Positions 43,839-51,700 of a DNA stretch of 64,000 bases are shown piece by piece. Numbering within the stretch: the first letter of the stretch is position 1; each line of letters begins with the position of its first letter. Under the pieces are notes generated by a model, which saw only the letters and a program-made list of their open reading frames with translations, was not told the DNA's origin and did no database searches. Source of the DNA: Novosphingobium sp. SG919 (lineage in GTDB: Bacteria > Pseudomonadota > Alphaproteobacteria > Sphingomonadales > Sphingomonadaceae); contig NZ_JABCNG010000001.1 in the NCBI RefSeq assembly GCF_012932495.1, positions 1,860,001 through 1,924,000 on the forward strand, read 5' to 3'. A program made the translations under genes and the position numbers.

Positions 43839-44232
43839 TCCCATGACCCCCGAACGCTTTGCCCTGCTGGCCGACGCCTATGGCGGGATCGAGCGTTGGC
43901 CCGACCATCTGCAGACGCAAGGTTGGCAAATGGAGCATGATCCTGCGTGCGCCGCGCATTTGGCCGCAGCGCGCGCGCTGGATGTGCGGCTGGCACAATG
44001 GCAGGCGCCGGTGCCATCGCCCGACTTGCGCCGCAAGGTTGCTGCGTCATACCGCCGCCACTGGACCTTGCGCGCGCGGGTCTGGTGGTCGGCGCTCGGC
44101 ATCGGCACGGCGCTGGCTGGAGCGACCGCTGGCTCCGCACTCGCCTTTGCGTTGGAAACCGGCGCCCCGCCCGCCGGTTTCGAAGCGACCGCATTTGGCG
44201 AGATGGGCCAGGTGGGGGAGACGGGCCGATGA
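43831..44232 (+). CDS. Small single-pass membrane protein, probable anti-sigma factor
   Basis: A 133-residue protein. The start overlaps the sigma gene by eight bases, with GGAGGG upstream. The N-terminal 85 residues are cytoplasmic and hydrophilic (FALLADAYGGIERWPDHLQTQGWQME, key GGIERWP), a pattern known from small proteins that follow ECF sigma genes in sphingomonads. One transmembrane helix follows (VWWSALGIGTALAGATAGSALAFAL, about 92-113) and a short periplasmic tail. I infer that it restrains the sigma factor and passes on the signal from the sensor-type protein at 44229, whose ATG overlaps its stop (ATGA). Confidence 0.75.
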   Translation: MTDPMTPERFALLADAYGGIERWPDHLQTQGWQMEHDPACAAHLAAARALDVRLAQWQAPVPSPDLRRKVAASYRRHWTLRARVWWSALGIGTALAGATAGSALAFALETGAPPAGFEATAFGEMGQVGETGR

Positions 44233-44672
44233 CGCCGCGCACGCTCAAGGTGGTCTGCGCGGTTTCGGTGCTGCTCAACCTCTTCCTGCTGGCGGCCATC
44301 GCCTCGGCCTCGCTATGGCTCAAGTTGCCGCAGGCGCGGATCAACGCCGGCAGCATCCGCATCGCCGGGTCGGAATTGCCGGCAGACGAACGCAAGGCGT
44401 TCCGCCACATGCTGCATCAGGCACGGCACGATATGCGGCCACAGATCCTGGCAGGCCGCGCCGCGCGCCACGAGGCGGCGATCTTGCTGCGGGCCCCCGT
44501 GGTCGATCAGCCCGCGCTGCTGGCGGCCCTGCAAAAAGTGCGGGACAGCGACGTTGCCGTGCGTACCCATGTGGAAGGCAGGGCCGTGCCCTTCGTGGCT
44601 GCCCTGCCCCTGGCCGATCGCGCGAAGCTGGCCGACGGGCTTGAGCCCAAGGGGCAGACACCGGTAAAATAG
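44229..44672 (+). CDS. Periplasmic heavy-metal sensor-type protein (CnrX-like)
   Basis: A 147-residue protein anchored by one N-terminal helix (VVCAVSVLLNLFLLAAIASASLWL) with a helical periplasmic domain. The family includes CnrX and other metal-resistance sensors with four-helix hairpins. Several histidines are close to each other (H60, H63, H67 in RHMLHQARHDM, and H81), which could bind a metal, but matching to CnrX ligands is not certain. It is translationally coupled to the anti-sigma gene. It may sense a periplasmic metal or envelope state and release the sigma factor. The DUF1800/DUF1501 genes start 75 bp downstream. Confidence 0.75.
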   Translation: MTPRTLKVVCAVSVLLNLFLLAAIASASLWLKLPQARINAGSIRIAGSELPADERKAFRHMLHQARHDMRPQILAGRAARHEAAILLRAPVVDQPALLAALQKVRDSDVAVRTHVEGRAVPFVAALPLADRAKLADGLEPKGQTPVK

Positions 44673-44746
44673 GCGCGACGGAAACCGTCTCAGGCGGCGT
44701 TCAACGAGGGATAACAACGCGATGCCTTGCAACCGGATGTGTCCCG

Positions 44747-46165
44747 ATGCCCCTGTCCACCGAACTTTCCCCTGCGGCGATCGCTCTCAATCGCTTTGGC
44801 CTGGGCGCCACACCGGCCCCGCTGCCGGGCGATCCGCGCCAATGGCTTACCGCCCAGTTCGATCGCTTCGAAACCACGCCGCCGGCTTTTGCCGCCCTGC
44901 CCGATGCCCGCGCCATGCTCACCGCCTATCAAGAGCAGCAGCGCGAATTGCGCAAACAAGCACCGCCCCCCGCACCCGGCAGTCCGATGCCGCCCGGCAA
45001 GACACCCGAACAGAAGCTGGCGCGGCGCGATTTCGGCCAGGATGTGCGCGCACTCTATGGCCAGGCGGTGCAGGCCCGCACGCAAAGCGCGCTGACCACA
45101 CCCGCGCCGTTCGTGGAGCGCATGGTGCATTTCTGGTCCAACCATTTCTGCGTCTCGGCTGACGACATCCCCGTCACGGCCTTTGCCGGCGCGTTCGAAC
45201 GCGATGCGATCCGCCCCCACGTGCTGGGCCGGTTCGAAGACATGGTGCTCGCGGTGGAACGCCATCCGGCCATGCTGATGTATCTCAACCAGAACCAGTC
45301 GATCGGGCCCAACAGCCCCGCTGCGCTGCGCGCGCAGCAACGCGGCGGCAATCCCCGCAAGCAGGGTCTCAACGAAAACCTGGCACGCGAAATCATGGAA
45401 CTGCACACGCTGGGCGTGCGCTCGGGCTATACCCAGGCAGACGTGACCGAGTTTGCGCGTGCGATGACCGGCTGGACCATCGGCGGCCCCAACGATGATG
45501 CGCCCGGCGATTTCGCCTTCCATCCCCAGCAGCACGAGCCGGGCACGCGCATGGTGCTGGGCAAGGCCTATGCCCAGCAAGGCATGGACCAGGCCCGCGC
45601 GGTGATGGCCGACTTTGCCCATGCCCCGGCCACGGCCACCCATGTGGCGACCAAGCTGGCGCGCCATTTTGCCGGCGACAACCCGCCGCCGCCGATGGTG
45701 ACCCGCCTGGCCAATGTTTTCCAGACAACACGGGGCGATCTGCCCAGTCTTTACAAGGCCTTGATCGAAAGCCCCGAGGCCTGGCAGCCGCAACCGCTCA
45801 AGGCCAAGACGCCATGGGAATGGACCGTTTCCGCGCTGCGCGCCCTGGGCCGCAACGAACCCGGTGCCTTGCAGATGGCCGCGATCCAGCAACAACTGGG
45901 GCAGCCGGTTTGGAAGCCGGGATCGCCCGCCGGATGGGATGATACCGCGGCCAGCTGGATCGCGCCCGATGCGCTGATGCGGCGGGTGGAATTTGCGCAG
46001 CGCCTGGTGGCACCCCTCGCCTCGCAGATCGATGCGCGCCGGTTGGCCCCGCAAGTGCTTCCGGGCGCGCTCACGCCGGCCGCGCAGGAGCAGATCGCCC
46101 ACGCCGAAACGCCGGCCAGCGCGCTTGCGCTGATGCTGGTCTCCCCTGATTTCCTGCGGAGGTAA
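44747..46165 (+). CDS. DUF1800-family protein
   Basis: A 472-residue protein of the DUF1800 family: conserved segments are AIALNRFGLGATP at the N-terminus, MVHFWSNHFCVSADD near residue 125, ENLAREIMELHTLGV near 210 and ARAMTGWTI near 235. These proteins almost always occur with a DUF1501 partner, as here, where the next gene follows after 2 bp. They are thought to be exported as a complex with the DUF1501 protein; the biochemical function is unknown. There is no obvious signal peptide, so export together with the Tat-signal partner (hitch-hiking) is likely. Confidence 0.92.
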   Translation: MPLSTELSPAAIALNRFGLGATPAPLPGDPRQWLTAQFDRFETTPPAFAALPDARAMLTAYQEQQRELRKQAPPPAPGSPMPPGKTPEQKLARRDFGQDVRALYGQAVQARTQSALTTPAPFVERMVHFWSNHFCVSADDIPVTAFAGAFERDAIRPHVLGRFEDMVLAVERHPAMLMYLNQNQSIGPNSPAALRAQQRGGNPRKQGLNENLAREIMELHTLGVRSGYTQADVTEFARAMTGWTIGGPNDDAPGDFAFHPQQHEPGTRMVLGKAYAQQGMDQARAVMADFAHAPATATHVATKLARHFAGDNPPPPMVTRLANVFQTTRGDLPSLYKALIESPEAWQPQPLKAKTPWEWTVSALRALGRNEPGALQMAAIQQQLGQPVWKPGSPAGWDDTAASWIAPDALMRRVEFAQRLVAPLASQIDARRLAPQVLPGALTPAAQEQIAHAETPASALALMLVSPDFLRR

Positions 46166-46167
46166 TC

Positions 46168-47331
46168 ATGTTGCACCGTCGCCACTTCCTCAGCTTTGCC
46201 GGCATCGGGGCCGGAACCCTGCTGGTCGCGCCACACATGGCGCTCGCCGCCGTGGAAACCGAACGCCGTTTCGTCTTCATCATCCAGCGCGGCGCGGCCG
46301 ATGGGCTCAATATCGTCGTGCCTTATGCCGATCCGGCCTATGCTTCGTTACGCGGCGCGCTGGCAATCGATCCTGCCGCCGCCATTCGGCTCGACGGCAC
46401 GTTCGCGTTGCACCCTGCGCTCAAGGAGACCGCCGGCATGTTTGCGCAAAAGCAGGCGATGTTCGTGCATGCCGTTGCCTCCCCCTATCGCGATCGGTCC
46501 CATTTCGATGGGCAGAACGTGCTCGAAACCGGCGGCACCCAGGCTTACCAGGTCAAGGACGGGTGGCTCAACCGCCTGGTGACCATGTTGCCCAAAGCGC
46601 GCGACACGGCGATTGCGATTGCCCCCACGGTACCGGCGGCGTTGCGCGGGCCGATGCAGGTCACGTCCTATGCGCCATCCGGCCTGCCCACGCCGTCCGA
46701 CGATCTCATGCTGCGCGTCGGCCAGCTCTATGCACAAGACAGCCAGCTGCATCCGGCGTGGGCGGCGGCGCTCGATGCGCGGCAACTGGCCGATGGCAGC
46801 GGCGCCAAGCAGGATCCGGCCAGCCTGGGCCGGTTGACCGCCAGCTTCCTCACCAAGCCGCACGGCCCCCGCATCGCCATGCTGGAAACCGGTGGATGGG
46901 ACACGCATAGCGGGCAGGAAGGCCGCCTTGCCAACCAGCTCAAGGCGCTCGACAGCCTGCTCGCCGCACTGCGCGACGGGCTTGGCCCGGTATGGAACCA
47001 GACAACCGTGCTGGTCGCCACCGAATTCGGCCGCACTGCTGCTGCCAACGGCACCGGTGGCACCGATCACGGCACTGGCTCGGTGGCGTGGGTGCTGGGC
47101 GGGGCGGTCAAGGGCGGCCGCGTGATCGCCGATTGGCCCGGCCTTGCCAACAATCAGCTGTACGAAAATCGTGACCTGCGGCCCACTGCCGCGCTCGACG
47201 CCCTGATCGCGGGGCTTGCGGCCGAAAGCCTGGGCCTCGATCCCGATCGGGTGGCGCGGCGGCTGTTTCCCTTGGCCGGGTCTCCCCGTCCCCTCACCGG
47301 ACTGGTGGGGGCGTTGCCTGGCGTGGCCTGA
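46168..47331 (+). CDS. DUF1501-family protein with Tat signal
   Basis: A 387-residue protein. The N-terminus is a twin-arginine signal (HRRHFLSFAGIGAGTLLVAPHMALA, key RRHFL). The DUF1501 fold, related to alkaline-phosphatase/sulfatase superfamilies, is shown by FIIQRGAADGLNIVVPYAD, HPALKETAGMFAQ, RSHFDGQNVLETGG, ETGGWDTHSGQEGRL and VATEFGRTAAANGTGGTDHGTG. The Asp/His pattern suggests a metal-binding hydrolase, but the substrate is not known. It is transcribed with the DUF1800 gene, preceded by GGAGGTAATC. A Tat signal implies folding with a cofactor or metal in the cytoplasm. Confidence 0.92.
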   Translation: MLHRRHFLSFAGIGAGTLLVAPHMALAAVETERRFVFIIQRGAADGLNIVVPYADPAYASLRGALAIDPAAAIRLDGTFALHPALKETAGMFAQKQAMFVHAVASPYRDRSHFDGQNVLETGGTQAYQVKDGWLNRLVTMLPKARDTAIAIAPTVPAALRGPMQVTSYAPSGLPTPSDDLMLRVGQLYAQDSQLHPAWAAALDARQLADGSGAKQDPASLGRLTASFLTKPHGPRIAMLETGGWDTHSGQEGRLANQLKALDSLLAALRDGLGPVWNQTTVLVATEFGRTAAANGTGGTDHGTGSVAWVLGGAVKGGRVIADWPGLANNQLYENRDLRPTAALDALIAGLAAESLGLDPDRVARRLFPLAGSPRPLTGLVGALPGVA

Positions 47332-47636
47332 CGCGAACGGCGCGGTTTGAGAATAATCGTGCCGGGTCAGCGCCTGCCCCATGGTAATTCGCGTTCGACC
47401 CCCCATATAGGATTTATCGCGCTTTCTATGCCTTCGAGCATGAGCGTGGCTGAGAGATGGTTCGTGCTCCCGCTCTTTGGTGGAGACGAACAATGTCCTC
47501 TGGTTCCAGCACCTTCAGACCGCGCCACGCGATGACCCGGCGCCAAGGCACCAACACAGCCATCGGCTTTACGCCAAGCTGCTGAATTTCTGCCGCGGCG
47601 ATCCCGCCAGCGGCGACCACCACGAAGGATGCCCCA
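47332..47636. other. Intergenic stretch of about 0.3 kb
   Basis: No gene that I can support. A+T content rises locally at 47400-47440 (CCCCATATAGGATTTATCGC), possibly a promoter for the small gene at 47637, whose ribosome-binding site GAAGGA lies at its right end. Confidence 0.4.
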
Positions 47637-47903
47637 ATGGAACTCACATCCACTTTCTGCCGGGGGCAGGAAACCATTCAGCGCGATCGCGCTGCCAATG
47701 CCATGCTGCAGAACGTTCGCATCGTGGCCGGCCAGGCGGCCGAGGCATGGCGGATGGTGGCATCTGCCGCCGAAAAACGCGAAGCCTCGCGCGCCAGGGC
47801 CCGCACGCTATCCGAAATCGCTGCCTTGCAGAACGCGCCGCGATCGGATGACGCCGACCAGGTGTTCAGCGAAAACCCGGATCGTGGCATGGCAAGCGCC
47901 TGA
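47637..47903 (+). CDS. Small hypothetical protein
   Basis: An 88-residue soluble, mostly helical protein (ETIQRDRAANAMLQNVRIVAGQAAEAWRMVASAAEKRE). GAAGGATGCCCCA stands directly before the ATG. The C-terminus is acidic (DDADQVFSENPDRGMASA). Similar short proteins with an ...FSENPD tail occur in sphingomonads, as far as I recall, without known function. It has no signal peptide or membrane helix. It is convergent with the single-domain response regulator at 47950, so no operon context is evident. Confidence 0.6.
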   Translation: MELTSTFCRGQETIQRDRAANAMLQNVRIVAGQAAEAWRMVASAAEKREASRARARTLSEIAALQNAPRSDDADQVFSENPDRGMASA

Positions 47904-47949
47904 CGACGCGCCACCTGCCGCCGTTCAACCGTCGCCGCAAGGCCCCGCT

Positions 47950-48327
47950 TCAGGGCAGAACATGGGGCCGGGTCGGAACCGCTTGCGCGATCGCCTGCTC
48001 CAGTTCTTCCATGTTGAATGGCTTGCACACGATGATCGCCCGCTCCACGCTTTGGGCAATGGCCAGGGTGTTGCCCGTCACATAGACGTGCGGCACAAAG
48101 CCTTGCGCGGCCTGGATGCGGCGCATGGCCGAAACGCCACTGCCGCCGTGCAGGCTGCCGTCCACGATCATCAAATCCGGGCGACACAGGCCGGCGGCCT
48201 TGACGGTTTCGCTCTCGCTGTGCGCGATGGCGCAAACATCGTGCCCCATCGCGATCAGCAATTCTTCAAGATACATGGCGATCAGCGCGTCGTCTTCGGC
48301 GACGACGATCCGCAAGGGCGTGCTCAT
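47950..48327 (-). CDS. Single-domain response regulator (REC only)
   Basis: A 125-residue receiver domain from the ATG at 48327: acidic triad E11-D12-D13 (VVAEDDALIAMYLEELL), acceptor Asp56 (DLMIVDGSLHGGSG), Thr in YVTGNT and Lys in VCKPFNMEEL. No output domain is present, so it acts by protein contact or in a phosphorelay. It is divergent from the large CheB/CheR hybrid kinase (start codons about 0.35-0.4 kb apart) and may be its partner. Its start overlaps the stop of the tiny gene at 48324-48494 (ATGA). Many short CheY-like proteins of this type in alphaproteobacteria belong to the HWE/FixL stress networks. Confidence 0.88.
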   Translation of the reverse strand: MSTPLRIVVAEDDALIAMYLEELLIAMGHDVCAIAHSESETVKAAGLCRPDLMIVDGSLHGGSGVSAMRRIQAAQGFVPHVYVTGNTLAIAQSVERAIIVCKPFNMEELEQAIAQAVPTRPHVLP

Positions 48328-48494
48328 GTCGCGTCCTCGCCCGCGCCGCCTTCGTTGAGCCAGACCGCGATGGAGGCGCCCTGGCCCTCGCGCCGGCGGA
48401 GGGATCGGGCGGTCGCTGGCAGCCGTGGCTTGGGCTTGGCAACGAACGTTGCAGCAGCGGCTGGCAAGGCCGGTAACGGTGGCAGAGTCGGCAT
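48324..48494 (-). CDS. Possible tiny protein upstream of the response regulator
   Basis: A 56-residue frame starting MPTLPPLPALPAAAATFVAK and ending in SIAVWLNEGGAGEDAT. GGAG lies eight bases before the ATG at 48494 and the stop overlaps the response-regulator start by four bases, as in coupled genes. The W-x-N-E-G-G-A end resembles small sphingomonad proteins with a WENEGGA motif found beside regulators, which I recall but cannot verify here. It could be an unannotated co-translated peptide or a chance frame. Confidence 0.45.
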   Translation of the reverse strand: MPTLPPLPALPAAAATFVAKPKPRLPATARSLRRREGQGASIAVWLNEGGAGEDAT

Positions 48495-48708
48495 GACTGA
48501 GGTCTCCACACTGCGTGGGTGGCAAGGCAGCGCATTCCTGGGTTGAATCCGACAGCCACCAGGGTGGCTTTCGCTGCCTGCCTAAGCGCGCAAGCGCAGG
48601 TCAGGCAGGATCGGAAACTACCCAGCGGGCGCCGCTGGAGCGGTAAAGCCATTATCAATGCGAGGTTTAGGGTGCGCCATGGTAGAAGATGGCCACAAGG
48701 GGGCGACA

Positions 48709-51700
48709 ATGACACGACCTGCGCGCGGCAATGCCCCTTTGAGGCCAGGCGGCGGCTCGCCTGGGCCTGGACCAGACCTGGTTTCCACGGGATCGACCGG
48801 GACTATTCCGATCATCGCCATCGGCGCCTCCGCCGGCGGGCTCGACGCGCTGTCACGGCTGTTCGATGGACTGCCCGCTGATAGCGGCGCGGCCTATGTG
48901 CTGGTGCAGCATCTCGATCCAAGCCACAAAAGCCTGCTTCCAGACCTGCTCTCCGACCGCACCACGATGCCCGTTGCCGAAGCGAGGGAGGGCGAGACGC
49001 TTGGCCCCGATCGTGTCTATGTCATTCCGCCCGGCCGCTACCTGTCGGTGCGCGGCGGCGCCTTGAGCCTGTCTCCGGTCGATGCGCAACACGGCGCGCG
49101 CCTGCCGTTCGATTTCCTGCTCAAGTCGCTGGCAACCAGTTGTGGGCCACAAACAGTCGCCGTGATCCTGTCGGGCCATGGTGCCGACGGCAGCGGCGGC
49201 CTGGCCGCGCTGAAGGCTGCCGGCGGCAAGGCCGTGGCGCAGGATCCCGCACAAGCGGAATATCCCGGCATGCCGCAAGAGGCGGTTGCCACCGGGCTGG
49301 TCGATGAAGTGGCATCGCTCGCCGGCATGCCGGCGATCCTGGCCCAGCTGGCCCATGCCGCACGGCAACGCGGCAATGTCGATGCTGCCCCGGCAAGCGG
49401 CAGCCCCGGCGCGATCCTCGCCTTTCTCAAAGCGCAGACGGGCCATGATTTCGAGCATTACAAGCCCGGCACCATGGCGCGCCGCATTGCCCGGCGGATG
49501 GGGCTGCTCGCCCTGCCGACCGGCGATCTTGATGCCTACCTGGCGTATCTCAAAGCCGACGCGGCCGAATGCGATCTGCTGGTCGGCGACTTGCTGATCA
49601 ACGTCACCAGCTTCTTTCGCGATCCCCAGGTATTCGAAGCGCTGGAAGCCTTGGTGATCCCCGAACTCATCCAGCGCCTGGCACCTGGCTCCCCGCTGCG
49701 GGTGTGGGTGGCGGGGTGCAGCACCGGCGAGGAAGCCTATTCCATCGCCATGGCATGCAGCGATGCCATTGCCGCGGCCGGGCGCACCATCAAGCTGCAG
49801 ATCTTCGCTTCTGATCTCGATCCGGTTGCCGTGGCCATTGCCCGCGAGGGGTTTTACGCGGCTGACATTGCCGATACCATGTCGGCCGAACGACTTGCCC
49901 GCTATTTCATCCACGAGGAAGCGGGATACCGGGTGGCGCCCAATCTGCGCGCGCCGGTGGTCTTTTCGGTGCAGGACGTGCTGGTCGATCCGCCGTTTTC
50001 ACGCATCGACCTGATCGCGTGCCGCAACCTGCTGATTTACCTGAACGTCGCGGCACAGGCAAAAGTGATCGCGCTGTTTCATTTCGCCCTGCGCGAAGGG
50101 GGCGTGCTGCTGCTCGGCACGTCGGAAACGATCGCCCGCGCCGAAGGCCGGTTCGAGCCGGTGGCCAAGGCGGAATGCTGCTTTCGCCATGTTGCGCAAA
50201 GCCGGCCGGGGGAAGCCGGCTTTCCGTTCAGCGTGAGCGAGCGTTTGCCCCTGCTGGCCACCAGTGGGCCCGCGCCCACGGCCCGCCAGGTGAGCCTTGC
50301 GGATCTGTCCCGGCGCGCCGTGCTTGCCGCCTATGCGCCAGCCGCCGTACTGGTCAACCGCCGGCACGAATGCCTGTTCACGCTGGGCCCGATCCATCGC
50401 TACCTGCGGCTTTCCACCGGCTATGCCACGCTCGACCTGCTGGCCATGGCCGCGCCGGCACTCCGGGGCAAATTGCGCCTGGCTATCGCCCGCGCCGGCA
50501 AGGCAGTGCCGAAGGTGGACGGCGGCCGCGCCCGGGCGATGGTCGATGGGGCGGCGGTGTGGTTCCGCATCGAAGTACAGTGCCTGACCGAGACCGACGA
50601 GGAACTCCTGCTGGTCTGCTTCCTCGAAGAACCGATCACCGAGGCCGGTTCGTCAGCCACGCTGCGCCCGGCAGACACCGCCCGCATTGCGGAACTGGAA
50701 CAGGAGTTGGTGGCAGCCCAGGCGGAATTGCACACCGCGCTGCACGAGCGCGCCGTGGCCGACCAGGAGCAGAAGGCGATCAACGAGGAAGCCCTTTCGG
50801 TCAACGAGGAATTCCAGTCCACCAACGAGGAACTGCTCACGTCGAAAGAAGAACTGCAGTCCCTCAACGAGGAACTCACCGCGCTCAACAGCCAGTTGCA
50901 GGAAACGCTGGATCGGCAGCGCATGGCCTCGGACGACCTGCAGAACGTGCTCAACAGCACCAACGTGGGCACCATGATCCTCGACGCCGGGCTCAACATC
51001 CGCTTTTTCACTCCGGCAATCAGCCCACTGTTCAACGTGATTGCCAGCGACATCGGCCGCCCCCTGGGCGATCTGCGGCCGATGGCCGACGATCCGGACC
51101 TGCTGGTCGATGCCGCGCGTGTTCTTGCCGCCGAAACGGTGATCGAACGCGAAGTGATCACCCAGGACAAGGCCTGGTATCTGCGCCGCATCTTTCCCTA
51201 TCGCGCGCATGACAGCCGCATCGAAGGCGTGGTGATCACCTTTGCCGACATAACCGAGCGCAAGCACAACACCAGCGCGCTCGAAGCCGCCAAGCTGGAA
51301 GCGGAGCGCGCCAACGCGGCCAAATCGCGTTTCCTTGCGGCCGCCAGCCACGATCTGCGCCAGCCGATGCAAGCCCTGACCCTGCTCAAGGATTTGCTGA
51401 GCCGGTCCACCCAGACCGAGCGCGGGGCCACGCTGCTGGTGCGCTTCGACCAGACGCTGCGCGCGCTTTCGGGCATGCTCGACGTCCTGCTCAACATCAA
51501 CCAGATCGAAGCGGGCGTCATTCACCCCAAGCGGGCGGTCTTTCCCGTGGCCGACCTGCTCAATCGCCTGCGCAACGAGATGACTGCCCTCGCCCAAGCG
51601 CGCAAACTGACGCTGACGATCCTGCCGTGCTCGGCCATGGTCGAAAGCGATCCGCAACTGCTTGAACAGATGGTGCGCAATCTTTTGGGCAACGCCATCA

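Noticed and set aside
44677..44689. Dyad GACGG-aaa-CCGTC before the DUF1800 gene
   Set aside because: Five-base arms and no T-run; too weak to call a terminator or operator.
48709..50200. CheB/CheR domains as sign of a chemotaxis operon
   Set aside because: No CheA, CheW, methyl-accepting receptor or flagellar gene is near; the domains belong to a hybrid regulator.
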